This document shows, in pieces, positions 44,654-53,127 of a stretch of DNA of 64,000 nucleotides. A program made the translations under genes and the position numbers. The stretch lies in contig NZ_CP034142.1 of the NCBI RefSeq assembly GCF_003994855.1, positions 3,782,001-3,846,000 of the forward strand, read 5' to 3'. Position 1 is the first letter of the stretch; each line of letters begins with the position of its first letter. The notes under the pieces were generated by a model. That model did no database searches and was not told the DNA's origin. It worked only from the letters and a program-made list of their open reading frames with translations. The stretch comes from Marinobacter sp. NP-4(2019). GTDB taxonomy: Bacteria > Pseudomonadota > Gammaproteobacteria > Pseudomonadales > Oleiphilaceae.

Positions 44654-46428
44654 TTAATTACTGGCAACCCGATCCTTCGGCAGCTTGAAGGTCCAGACCA
44701 TACCGCCCTGGTTGAAGTCCTTGACCACCTTGGCCACTTCACCACCCCAGAGCGGCACCGCACCACCCCAGCCGGACGCCACGGAGACGTACTGCTCGCC
44801 GTCCATGGTCCAGGTCACCGGCGTACCGACGACACCGGAACCGGTATTGAAGCGGTAGAGCTCTTCGCCGGTCTTGGCGTCAAATGCCTTCAAGTAGCCC
44901 TCAGGTGTTCCGGTGAACACCAGGTTGCCGGCGGTGGTCATGACACCACCCCACAACGGCGCGGTGTTCTCATAACGCCAGACTTCCTTGCCGGTTTTCG
45001 GATCTATCGCACGCAGCACGCCGATGTAGTCGTCGTTGGCTGGTTTGATGGTGAAGCCGGCGCCCAGGAAGGCCGCACCTTTTTTGTAGGAGACCGGCTC
45101 GTTCCAGATGTCCATGGACCATTCATTGGAAGGCACATAGAACAGCTCGGTATCCTGACTGTAGGCCATGGGCATCCAGTTCTTGCCACCGAGGAAGGCC
45201 GGCTGGGCTACTACCATCTCACCCTTGCCACCGTCAGTTTCTGTAGGGTCACCCGGACGTCCACCCTTGGTATAGATGGGGCGACCGGTCTTGGGATCCA
45301 GACCCTCAGCCCAGGTAATCTTGTCCACGAACGGGAAGCCGCGGATAAAGTCACCATTTTCACGGTTCAGGACGTAGAAGAAACCGTTACGGTCTGCCGT
45401 GGCAGCCGCTTTAACGGTTTTGCCCTTTTCCTTGTAATCGAAGGAAATCAGCTCATTGACGCCATCGTAATCCCAGCCATCGTGGGGCGTGGTCTGGAAG
45501 TGCCACTTGATGCTGCCGTCGTCCGGATCGATAGCGAGCCGTGAAGAGGAGAACAGGTTGTCACCCGGGCGCAGATGCGAGTTCCATGGCGCGGGGTTAC
45601 CGGTGCCGAAGAACAGCGAATCGGTGTCCGGATCATAGGTACCACCGAGCCAGGTGGCGGCACCGCCGTTCTTCCACATATCGCCGGGCCAGGTGACACC
45701 CGCCTTGCCACCGGAAATACCATTCTCGATTTTCTTGCCGTCCTTATAAACGTAGCCCATGTGGCCTTCCACGGTGGGACGGGTCCAGACCAGGTCACCG
45801 GTGTTGGCGTCGTAGGCTTCAACCTTGCCAACAATACCGAATTCACCGCCAGATACACCGGTGATTACCTTGCCCTTGACCACAATCGGTGCCGCGGTAA
45901 TCGCGTAACCTGCCTGGTAATCGGCCACCTTCTTGATCCACATCGGCTTGCCGGTGTCCTTGTTCAGGGCTACCAGCTTGGCGTCCAGAGTACCGAAGAT
46001 CACCTTGTCGTCGTACAGGGCGACACCCCGGTTTACCACGTCACAGCAGGGCATGATGCCGTCCGGCAGGCGGGCGTCATACTGCCAGATTTCTTCACCG
46101 GTACGCGCATCGATGGCGTAGACACGGGAATAGGACGCGCTGACATACATCACCCCATCCTTGATCAGTGGCTGGGATTCCTGGCCGCGCATTTTCTCGC
46201 TGCCGAAAGAGAACGCCCAGGCTGGCTGCAGATGCTGAACGTTGCTGGTGTTGAGGTCTTCCAGAATACTGTAACGCTGCCCCTGGGTTCCCATGCCGTA
46301 ACTGACGACGTCCTCGGGGTCTTATGGTCATTCATGATGTCTTTGTCGGTCACCGCATGGGCGCCGTACGACACCGCCAGCGCCAGGGCGCTGGTAGCAA
46401 TGCGAATCCCGAACTTGTTCGTTCTCAT
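44654..46428 (-). pseudogene. Lanthanide-type quinoprotein alcohol dehydrogenase (PedH-like), apparent frameshift near 5' end
   Basis: Periplasmic PQQ alcohol dehydrogenase read in two frames. Frame 1 starts at 46428 with a signal peptide (MRTNKFGIRIATSALALAVS, then YGAHA) and reads to DIMNDHKTP. Frame 2, open from 46294 or earlier, continues EDVVSYGMGTQGQRYS to the stop. Adding one C to the ACCCCG run (plus-strand G at 46316-46319) restores a single 591-aa frame. The vicinal disulfide MPCCD is present. The metal site reads HDGWDYDG: the catalytic Asp (45470-45472) is followed two residues later by a second Asp (45464-45466), the signature of lanthanide-dependent enzymes. The rest is intact, so a recent mutation or a sequencing error are equally possible. 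Confidence 0.85.
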
Positions 46429-46485
46429 GGTTGCGCTCTCCAATTCTCTTGTTTTCGGTTCTCTTGTTTCCGTTTCAGGGCGAAC

Positions 46486-46500
46486 CGGGAACTTTTCCCG
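46486..46500. promoter_or_regulatory. Palindrome CGGGAA-N3-TTCCCG upstream of the PedH-like gene
   Basis: CGGGAACTTTTCCCG, a perfect dyad of 6-bp arms with 3-bp spacer, centred 65 bp upstream of the start codon. The same dyad occurs before exaA (48346-48360). It is a candidate operator for the response regulator encoded at 51.1-51.7 kb. Between it and the ATG lie two tandem 15-bp near-repeats (46444-46473). Confidence 0.55.
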
Positions 46501-46565
46501 CCTCTAAAGAGATTCTTCGCTTTAGGGGAAAAACCAACAATTACCCCCCGGAACAGGTTTTCTCA

Positions 46566-46582
46566 TCACTTGGTACTACTAC
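46566..46582 (-). promoter_or_regulatory. Shared upstream element (copy C) before the PedH-like gene
   Basis: Plus-strand TCACTTGGTACTACTAC, about 145 bp upstream of the start codon. It shares the CTTGGTA core with the copies before exaC and the cytochrome gene, in the same orientation and at similar distance. Confidence 0.4.
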
Positions 46583-46585
46583 TTC

Positions 46586-46624
46586 CCAAAAAACGACGCC
46601 CGCGAGGACTTCGCGGGCGTCGTT
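46586..46624 (-). terminator. Rho-independent terminator of the cytochrome/binding-protein operon
   Basis: A perfect 14-bp stem (AACGACGCCCGCGA / TCGCGGGCGTCGTT) with a 5-base loop, followed on the minus strand by TTTTTTGGG. It lies 40 bp after the stop of the substrate-binding-protein gene. Confidence 0.93.
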
Positions 46625-46664
46625 CCACCTGTCATCAACGGAACCTCTTATGCGGGGAGAAACA

Positions 46665-47621
46665 TCAAAGTTGACCTGCAGCTTTTGCCAGCGCCTCCTC
46701 ACTGAGGAACTCCCGATAGTACTGAGGCACGCTGTAGCGAAGATCCAGTTGGGCAAACAGGGACTGCAGGTCACCGGACTTGACCAGATCACCAATGATC
46801 GCTTCCAGGGCATAACCCAATTGCCGATGGGTATGTTTGATGGCCATGCCCACATCCCAGACCTGCTTGCCGATGCCGGGAAAGCCATTGCCAGCGAGCC
46901 GGAAACCCCGGTTCTCGGGGCGGCTCAGTTCATGGTCAATCTCTGCACGCATCCCCATAACGGCACTCACCTCACCGTTGCGCATCGCCTCAAAGGCCTC
47001 ACGTACGTTGACGTAGTGGCGGACCTGATTCCGCAACCGTCCACGCAGACCAGAACTCAGGTAAAAATCCGGCAAGGTATCGATTTCCACGCCAATGGGG
47101 TGGTACTGAAACACGGCCACGGTATCGACGGCGTCCAGTTTTTCCGGATTGAAAGCGATCTGCCAGGTTTCCTGCTGATAGGGACCGAACAACACCACCT
47201 GCTCGTTGATGTATTCCCCGGTCGAATCCTGCATGTAGGCGTACTTCTTGTCATAAGGCACTCGCATCATCACGTCGGCCAAACGACGCTTGGCCAGGTA
47301 GTGCCCTTTCCAGACATTATTCCGCAAGTCATCGCCGAGGTTTTCATCGGGTACAATCCAGTGCACCCTGAACTCCACGCCCATTGCCTCGGCAATCCGC
47401 TTGCCAATCTCGATATCGATGCCCCGGGGCTCGCCATCCACCTGGTACGAATAGGGCGGGAAATTCTCATAAACTCCGACCTTGAGATAACCGGACTCCA
47501 GAATAATGTCGTAGGTCCGGTCCGCCGGTCGGTTCAGTAACGGGTCACCGTCGTCCACTTCCTGGGCAACCCCCAGTTGACACAGCAACAACAATGCGAG
47601 GATACGAGACAGTATTTTCAT
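46665..47621 (-). CDS. Quinoprotein dehydrogenase-associated periplasmic binding protein (MoxJ-like)
   Basis: A 318-aa SBP_bac_3-fold protein with signal peptide MKILSRILALLLLCQLGVAQ. Seen: LKVGVYENFPPYSYQVDGEPRG then GIDIEIGKRIAEAMG, the typical amino-acid-binding-protein start. No permease or ATPase gene is adjacent. Related proteins (MoxJ/XoxJ in methylotrophs and the protein encoded next to pedF in P. putida) are thought to help activate or assemble quinoprotein dehydrogenases. It follows the cytochrome c gene by 75 bp in the same unit. Confidence 0.82.
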   Translation of the reverse strand: MKILSRILALLLLCQLGVAQEVDDGDPLLNRPADRTYDIILESGYLKVGVYENFPPYSYQVDGEPRGIDIEIGKRIAEAMGVEFRVHWIVPDENLGDDLRNNVWKGHYLAKRRLADVMMRVPYDKKYAYMQDSTGEYINEQVVLFGPYQQETWQIAFNPEKLDAVDTVAVFQYHPIGVEIDTLPDFYLSSGLRGRLRNQVRHYVNVREAFEAMRNGEVSAVMGMRAEIDHELSRPENRGFRLAGNGFPGIGKQVWDVGMAIKHTHRQLGYALEAIIGDLVKSGDLQSLFAQLDLRYSVPQYYREFLSEEALAKAAGQL

Positions 47622-47696
47622 TGCTTTCCCCCAACGACGTCAGGCCGGCACAGGGCCGGCCCGCAAACAGGCTTCAATTCGGATCAGTCGCGGCCA

Positions 47697-48125
47697 TTAT
47701 TCCGGCTTGGGCAGGGACTCCACATAGGTCCGTATGGCCCATATGGCGTTCTGGTCCAGCGTCTTCTTCCAGGCAGGCATACCGCGATCGGTGCCATTGA
47801 GCACACGGGTGACGTAGTACTCATCATCCCACTCGGTCAGTTCCCGAAGGTCCGGCGTCAGACCGCCAGACATGGCACGGATGCCGTGGCAGCCGGCACA
47901 GTTGCCCGCGTAAGCGCTCTCTCCCACCTCGACAGCCTGGGCATTGAAATCCCCGTGTTCATTACCCTCCCGAAAGGGATTTTCCGTGCGCACCTCATCT
48001 CCCAGCTCGGGCAGATTACCGGTATCCACCTCCTGCGGCGTTACGTTGCCATGGGCCATGACCAGACCGGTGAAGCCCACAAGAGTGGCCGCCAGGAGCG
48101 TTTTGAGTGAAAAGGAAGTTGCCAT
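47697..48125 (-). CDS. exaB: Cytochrome c550, ExaB/PedF-like electron acceptor
   Basis: A 142-aa periplasmic c-type cytochrome. The start at 48125 gives signal peptide MATSFSLKTLLAATLVGFTG (cleavage after AHA-like sequence), and GAGGTAG precedes it; the longer frame upstream covers the promoter. The heme site is Cys76-x2-Cys79-His80 (CAGCH) and the axial Met is probably Met116 in DRGMPAWK. It takes electrons from the quinoprotein alcohol dehydrogenases to the terminal oxidase. It is divergent from exaA, as in Pseudomonas. Confidence 0.92.
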   Translation of the reverse strand: MATSFSLKTLLAATLVGFTGLVMAHGNVTPQEVDTGNLPELGDEVRTENPFREGNEHGDFNAQAVEVGESAYAGNCAGCHGIRAMSGGLTPDLRELTEWDDEYYVTRVLNGTDRGMPAWKKTLDQNAIWAIRTYVESLPKPE

Positions 48126-48250
48126 TGTTGCTACCTCTGTTTTGATTCCCCGTGCGTTGGCTATTGGATTTATCAGATGCCAACTTGCTGACTTCCAGTC
48201 TAGAAATCCCGACGTTGAATCCGAATGCCACTTTGGGGTTTTTGGTCTAG

Positions 48251-48267
48251 TTCCTTGGTAGTAGGTG
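48251..48267 (-). promoter_or_regulatory. Shared upstream element (copy A) in the exaB-exaA divergent region
   Basis: Plus-strand TTCCTTGGTAGTAGGTG, nearly identical to copy B before exaC. It is 133 bp upstream of exaB and 230 bp upstream of exaA. The 365-bp divergent region has no gene and also holds the palindrome at 48346-48360. Confidence 0.45.
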
Positions 48268-48345
48268 GTGAGAGCGAAGGCCAAAGCACGAGAATGGCAC
48301 ACCACACCGGAAAACTGTCCGATTCTCAGACACAAACAGCACGAT

Positions 48346-48360
48346 CGGGAATTTTTCCCG
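48346..48360. promoter_or_regulatory. Palindrome CGGGAA-N3-TTCCCG upstream of exaA
   Basis: CGGGAATTTTTCCCG, a perfect dyad with 3-bp spacer, centred 138 bp upstream of the exaA start codon. The same dyad stands before the PedH-like gene. A TAATAC hexamer at about 48424 could be a -10 box, which would place the dyad some 70 bp upstream of transcription. Confidence 0.55.
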
Positions 48361-48490
48361 TTTTTTATCGGCATTTTCCCGCTTTCCGAATGACTATTTC
48401 CGTCGCTCCCCTCGCGGACCAAGGCTAATACTCTGAGCGTCGACGCCACGAGAAAGACGTTGGCCACAACAAAAACCAAGGGGAATAGTT

Positions 48491-50344
48491 ATGAACGTCA
48501 CCACACGCAAACACCCATTACTACGAGGCATTGGGCTCGCGCTTATGCTGAGCTCAACTGCTGGCATGGCAACCTACGGTCACGCCAAAGACGTAACCTG
48601 GCAGGACATTGCAAATGATGCCGAAACCACCGAAGACGTGCTGGGCTATGGCATCGGTCCCAAAGCTCAGCGCTACAGTCCGATGACGACCATTAATCGC
48701 GACAATGTCGAGCGCCTGGTGCCGGCCTGGTCGTTTTCATTCGGCGATGAAAAACAACGGGGCCAGGAATCACAGGCGCTGGTCCACGATGGTGTTATCT
48801 ACATCACCGGATCTTACTCCCGACTCTACGCACTGGATGCCAAAACCGGGGAGAAAATCTGGGAATACAACCATCGACTGCCGGAGGGCATCCGTCCGTG
48901 CTGCGACGTCGTTAACCGGGGCGCCGCCATCTTCGGCGACAAGGTCTTCTTCGGCACGCTGGACGCGGGCATCGTTGCCCTGAACAAGGACACCGGTAAG
49001 GTTGCCTGGCGGGAAAAGTTCGCTGACCATGAGGCGGGCTACACCATGACCGGCGCACCTACTCTGGTGAAAGACCAGAAAACAGGCAAAGTCCTGCTGA
49101 TCCACGGTTCATCCGGCGATGAGTTCGGTGTGGTAGGTAAACTGTTTGCCCGTGACCCGGACACCGGCAAGGAAATCTGGATGCGCCCGTTTGTGGAAGG
49201 TCACTACGGTCGCCTCAACGGTAAAAAGAGCACACCAACCGGCGACCCTCGCGCTCCGAGCTGGCCGGATGACTCCAACACCGAAACCGGCAAGGTGGAA
49301 GCCTGGAGCCACGGCGGTGGCGCCCCCTGGCAAAGTGCCAGTTTCGATGCGGAAACCAACACCATTATTATTGGTGCGGGCAACCCGGCGCCCTGGAATA
49401 CCTGGAAACGCACCGCACCCGGCGGCGATCCCGCGGATTACGATAACCTCTATACCTCCGGCCAAGTGGGCGTTGATCCGACCACCGGCGAGGTGAAATG
49501 GTTCTACCAGCACACACCCAACGACGCCTGGGATTTCTCCGGCAATAACGAGCTGGTGCTGTTCGAATACGACGAAAACGGGGAAACCGTGAAGGCGACA
49601 GCCCATGCCGATCGCAACGGTTTCTTCTATGTGGTTGACCGTGAGAACGGTGAATTCAAGAAAGGCTTCCCATTTGTGGACAACATCACCTGGGCGAAAG
49701 GTATTGGCAAGGATGGCCGCCCGATCGAAGTGAAAGGCCAACGCCCGCCACCCGTTGCCAAAGGTGAAACTCGCGGTGAATCCATTGAGGTGTCTCCCCC
49801 CTTCCTCGGCGGCAAGAACTGGAACCCGATGGCCTACAGCCAGGACACCGGGCTGTTCTATGTGCCGGCCAACCACTGGAAAGAGGACTACTGGACCGAG
49901 GAAGTGACTTACAAAAAGGGCGCGGCCTACCTTGGTCAGGGGTTCCGCATCAAGCGTATGTATGATGACCACGTGGGTATCCTGCGGGCCATGAACCCGC
50001 TTACCGGCGAAGTCGAATGGGAGCACAAGGAGAATATGCCTTTGTGGGCCGGCGTTCTTACCACCAAGGGTGGGCTGGTCTTTACCGGCACCGGCGACGG
50101 CTTCCTGAAGGCTTTCGATGCTGAAACCGGTGAAGAGCTCTGGAAGTTCCAGACCGGTTCGGGAATCATCTCGTCGCCAATCACCTGGGAAATGGATGGT
50201 GAGCAGTATATCGGTGTGGCCTCCGGCTACGGTGGCGCGGTGCCACTGTGGGGCGGCGACATGGCAGAACTGACCAAGCCCATCTCGCAAGGTGGCTCGT
50301 TCTGGGTCTTCAAGATGCCCTCCTGGGCACAGGCCTCCCGCTAG
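48491..50344 (+). CDS. exaA: Ca2+-type quinoprotein alcohol dehydrogenase, ExaA/PedE-like
   Basis: A 617-aa periplasmic PQQ-dependent ethanol/alcohol dehydrogenase with an eight-bladed propeller. Signal peptide to about residue 32 (GMATYGHA-K). Trp-rich docking motifs recur; the vicinal disulfide is Cys137-Cys138 (IRPCCDV). The active-site motif NDAWDFSGNNE contains the catalytic Asp348, with Ser350 where lanthanide enzymes have Asp; this marks a calcium enzyme. The start follows AAGGGGAATAGTT. Electrons go to the divergent cytochrome c550. Pentapeptide and two-component genes follow, as in the P. putida ped cluster. Confidence 0.95.
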   Translation: MNVTTRKHPLLRGIGLALMLSSTAGMATYGHAKDVTWQDIANDAETTEDVLGYGIGPKAQRYSPMTTINRDNVERLVPAWSFSFGDEKQRGQESQALVHDGVIYITGSYSRLYALDAKTGEKIWEYNHRLPEGIRPCCDVVNRGAAIFGDKVFFGTLDAGIVALNKDTGKVAWREKFADHEAGYTMTGAPTLVKDQKTGKVLLIHGSSGDEFGVVGKLFARDPDTGKEIWMRPFVEGHYGRLNGKKSTPTGDPRAPSWPDDSNTETGKVEAWSHGGGAPWQSASFDAETNTIIIGAGNPAPWNTWKRTAPGGDPADYDNLYTSGQVGVDPTTGEVKWFYQHTPNDAWDFSGNNELVLFEYDENGETVKATAHADRNGFFYVVDRENGEFKKGFPFVDNITWAKGIGKDGRPIEVKGQRPPPVAKGETRGESIEVSPPFLGGKNWNPMAYSQDTGLFYVPANHWKEDYWTEEVTYKKGAAYLGQGFRIKRMYDDHVGILRAMNPLTGEVEWEHKENMPLWAGVLTTKGGLVFTGTGDGFLKAFDAETGEELWKFQTGSGIISSPITWEMDGEQYIGVASGYGGAVPLWGGDMAELTKPISQGGSFWVFKMPSWAQASR

Positions 50345-50358
50345 CCTTCCTCCGGCCT

Positions 50359-50387
50359 GGGCCTGGCAATTTGCCAGGCCCCTTTTT
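50359..50387 (+). terminator. Terminator or attenuator after exaA
   Basis: GGCCTGGCAA / TTGCCAGGCC, a 10-bp stem with a minimal loop followed by CCTTTTT. It ends 26 bp before the pentapeptide-protein gene, so it may only partly stop transcription. Confidence 0.8.
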
Positions 50388-50412
50388 CCAACTCCGACCC
50401 GGGAGTGACATC

Positions 50413-51066
50413 ATGAGACCTGTTATTACCGCCTCACTTTTACTGTTTTTTACACCGACGCTGGCCGGCGATTACATGGCCGATCTGGATCAGGCACCGG
50501 TCATCAACGGTTGTAAACTGGAACGCGACACAAGCTGTGCAGGCACAGACCTTCAGGGGGCCGATCTGTCCAATATGGATCTCCGTTCCGCCAACTTCCG
50601 GGGGGCCAACCTGTCCGGCGCCAACCTCAGTCACACCAGCCTTCGAGGTGCCAACCTCGACGGAGCGAACCTGGATAATGTCACCGGATATCGACTTCAG
50701 GTTTACCGGGCCAGCATGCGGGGCGCCACACTCAGAAATGCGAGTCTGCAGGGAATGCAGGGAGAATATCTGTTCGCCCAGGGTGCGGATTTCACCGGGG
50801 CTGACCTGACCGGAGCCAATTTCGATTTCTCCCGGTTCTCCGGGGCAACCCTTGAAAACGCCAATATGCCGTACAGCAGTTTCGAGATTTCCTGGCTGCC
50901 AAAGGCAAACCTGGCAGGCGCTAATATGAAAGGTGCCAATCTGCAGGAAGCCAAAATGGGGCTGGCCAATCTTGCCAATGCCAACCTGACCGGCACGCGC
51001 ATTCATTACGCCACCTTCGAGGGAACCTACATGGAGGGCTGCACCGCGTGCCCCTTTGACTGGTAA
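50413..51066 (+). CDS. Secreted pentapeptide-repeat protein
   Basis: A 217-aa protein with signal peptide MRPVITASLLLFFTPTLAG, then about 25 A(D/N)LxX repeats such as GADLSNMDLRSANFRGANL, which form a right-handed beta-helix. A Cys pair near the start (NGCKLERDTSC) and CTAC at the end may bridge or bind something. Homologues sit beside pedE in P. putida. Function unknown. The upstream in-frame ORF extension overlaps exaA and is not used. Confidence 0.85.
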   Translation: MRPVITASLLLFFTPTLAGDYMADLDQAPVINGCKLERDTSCAGTDLQGADLSNMDLRSANFRGANLSGANLSHTSLRGANLDGANLDNVTGYRLQVYRASMRGATLRNASLQGMQGEYLFAQGADFTGADLTGANFDFSRFSGATLENANMPYSSFEISWLPKANLAGANMKGANLQEAKMGLANLANANLTGTRIHYATFEGTYMEGCTACPFDW

Positions 51067-51078
51067 TCCGGGGCGGGC

Positions 51079-51735
51079 TCAGACCCGCCTTGCTTCCTCA
51101 AGCTGGCCATAGCGAATCAAGCCCGCATCCACCGCCAGGTGAATCAGTTCAACAGACGAAGAGACCTGCAGTTTGCTTTTCAGGCCCGCCAGGTGATTGG
51201 AAACCGTCTTGCTACTCACGCACAATCGCTCGGCGATACCCGAAATACTCTCGCCACGGGCATACATCAGCAGCACTTCCATTTCCCGCTGGGTCATTTC
51301 CTTCAACCGGAAATCTATCGGCCGCTCCTGATTCATCGCCAGCCGGGTTGCAATTGGATGTTCGATATAGGGCTGCCCGGACGCCACCCGCTTCACCGCT
51401 TCCGCCAGCTCTTCGGGAGCGCAACTTTTGGATACAAACCCCAGACCGCCAACGTCCAAGGCCTGCCGCACCATGGGCAGTTCATCGTGCATGGTAAAAA
51501 ACAGGATTGCTGCGCCACGCCAGCGTTGTCGGAGTCGCCGTCCCACCTCCAGTCCGGAAATATCGGGCAACCCCATATCCAGCAACACCACATCCGGGCG
51601 CAATTCCCCGTACCGGGCCACCGCGTCCTGGCCGTTATCGATTTCGGTGATGGCCACTGCCGGTAGCATTGAGCGCAGGAGATTGGCTATCCCCTGCCGG
51701 ACCACCTGATGGTCGTCCACAATCATCAGTTTCAC
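51079..51735 (-). CDS. LuxR/NarL-type response regulator, EraR/PedR2-like
   Basis: A 218-aa response regulator. Receiver with IVDDHQ and phosphoacceptor Asp53 (LLDMGLPD), Lys in FVSKSCAPEEL; C-terminal HTH with MTQREMEVLLMYARG and VSSKTVSNHLAGLKSKL. Its gene overlaps the kinase gene (ATGA). In P. aeruginosa EraR (ExaE) activates exaA; in P. putida PedR2 governs the switch between the calcium and lanthanide enzymes. The location beside exaA fits either. Confidence 0.9.
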   Translation of the reverse strand: MKLMIVDDHQVVRQGIANLLRSMLPAVAITEIDNGQDAVARYGELRPDVVLLDMGLPDISGLEVGRRLRQRWRGAAILFFTMHDELPMVRQALDVGGLGFVSKSCAPEELAEAVKRVASGQPYIEHPIATRLAMNQERPIDFRLKEMTQREMEVLLMYARGESISGIAERLCVSSKTVSNHLAGLKSKLQVSSSVELIHLAVDAGLIRYGQLEEARRV

Positions 51736-52964
51736 AGGACACCTCCGGTTGTTGGATAGCGCCGGGCAAGTGGCACCGCGAGCCGGATGCGGGTTCCCTC
51801 CCCCCTACGGCTCAAAAACTGCGCTTCACCACCGAGACAGCGCGCTCGCTCACGCATGGAGCGCACCCCGAGGCCAGCGTTATCGGGTAAATGGTCATTA
51901 CCGACACCATCATCACGCACTTCAATACTCAGCTCATTGTCATTCCGTGCGACCGCCAAAGTGGCGCAGGAAGCATGGGCATGGCGGGAAATATTATTCA
52001 GAGCTTCCTGAAGGAAGCGGTACAGATGGGTTTGCTGCTCACCGGTAAACTCCGGCAGGCGCTCATCCATGGCCAGGTGGCAGTCCAGTCCACTGAGTTG
52101 CTGCCATTGCTCGCTCAGGTGCCGGATCGCACTGCCCAGGCCCAGCTGTTCCATGACCAGCGGGTGCAGATCCTGTAGCAGGTGGCGGAAATGTTTCTGG
52201 ATGGTTTCGCAGTGTTCGGCCAGGTCCCGGGCCTGCTGTTTTTGCCGCTCATTCAGCTCCGGGTCGTAGAGCAGGCTGCGGGACTGGGCGCGGATGCCGG
52301 TGAGGTACTGGCCGAGGTCATCGTGCAGGACCCGGGCAATGTGTTCCCGCTCCCTGTCCTGTAACTGCAACAATTCATTCACCAGGCGACTGACCGTCTG
52401 CTGCTCCGATTCCAGGGCAGCGGCCATGGAATTGAACCGGCACACCAGCGAATCCAGTTCCTGCTCCCCCTGTCGCGGCAGCCGGGAGGTAAGATGACCT
52501 TCGGACACCGCTTCCATGGCCCCGGAAAGGCTGGAGAGCGTCCGCATGCCACGCCGGACCATGACAAACAGCGCGAGGAAGCACAGGGCCATACCGATCG
52601 CATAAGAGCCCGAAATCAGCAGGAAACCTTCCCAGATTTCCTCGACTTCATCCGATGGATCGATCTGCCAGCCATTGAGGACCGGGCGCACCGATTGTCC
52701 CGCAATCATGTCCGAGAACCAGTCAGGAACCCGGGCACCGTATCCCGTACCAGGCTCACTGGCAGGCCGGAGGTGGCGCACACTCTCAACCAGCGACGCC
52801 GGCAGGCTTGCCGGGACACCCAGACTCTGCGCCAGCCCTGCGACACCATCCAGTTCACGCTCGACATCGTGCCGGGCCTGCCGGGCATAGAGCAGCGCAC
52901 CGAACAGGTAAATCACGAGAAAAACCGCCAGCATCAACAGGGAAATCTTCCGGTATACAGTCAT
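51732..52964 (-). CDS. Membrane sensor histidine kinase, EraS/PedS2-like
   Basis: A 410-aa kinase with TM1 (about 7-27), a periplasmic sensor loop of ~100 residues containing MIAGQSVRPVLNGWQIDP, TM2 (about 115-137), and a HAMP linker. The HisKA_3 motif IARVLHDDLGQYLTG (His214) and ATPase boxes (EALNNISRHA, DDGVGND, GLGVRSMRERARCLGG) follow. In P. putida PedS2 senses lanthanides through its periplasmic part. Whether this loop binds metals cannot be read directly. It is coupled to the response regulator gene. Confidence 0.9.
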   Translation of the reverse strand: MTVYRKISLLMLAVFLVIYLFGALLYARQARHDVERELDGVAGLAQSLGVPASLPASLVESVRHLRPASEPGTGYGARVPDWFSDMIAGQSVRPVLNGWQIDPSDEVEEIWEGFLLISGSYAIGMALCFLALFVMVRRGMRTLSSLSGAMEAVSEGHLTSRLPRQGEQELDSLVCRFNSMAAALESEQQTVSRLVNELLQLQDREREHIARVLHDDLGQYLTGIRAQSRSLLYDPELNERQKQQARDLAEHCETIQKHFRHLLQDLHPLVMEQLGLGSAIRHLSEQWQQLSGLDCHLAMDERLPEFTGEQQTHLYRFLQEALNNISRHAHASCATLAVARNDNELSIEVRDDGVGNDHLPDNAGLGVRSMRERARCLGGEAQFLSRRGEGTRIRLAVPLARRYPTTGGVL

Positions 52965-53030
52965 TATTGTGGTCCGTTTCAGTTCCAGGGCCCCTCTCTC
53001 CCCATGCTAAAGCGGCCAGTTTTTACCGGA

Positions 53031-53088
53031 ATAGTTCTTTAGTACCGCCACTTTCCTACTTTCTGAATATTTCCGGGGCTTTTTCCCT
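53031..53088. promoter_or_regulatory. Divergent promoter region with element copy D and an imperfect palindrome
   Basis: ATAGTTCTTTAGTACCGCC (53031-53049) resembles copy E near 59580. CGGGGCTTTTTCCCT (53074-53088) matches the CGGGAA-N3-TTCCCG dyad imperfectly. Both lie between the sensor kinase gene and the ABC genes, in position to control either. Confidence 0.4.
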
Positions 53089-53127
53089 TCTCTAAGCTGG
53101 AAGCACAACAACAAACCGGAGAATCCC

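Noticed and set aside
46316..46319. Phase-variable homopolymer as cause of the PedH-like frameshift
   Set aside because: A run of only four G is too short for typical slipped-strand phase variation; plain mutation or sequencing error is more likely.
46165..46443. The 92-codon frame at the 5' end of the PedH-like gene as a separate small gene
   Set aside because: Its first part is the signal peptide of the dehydrogenase, and its later part is out-of-frame reading of the same gene.
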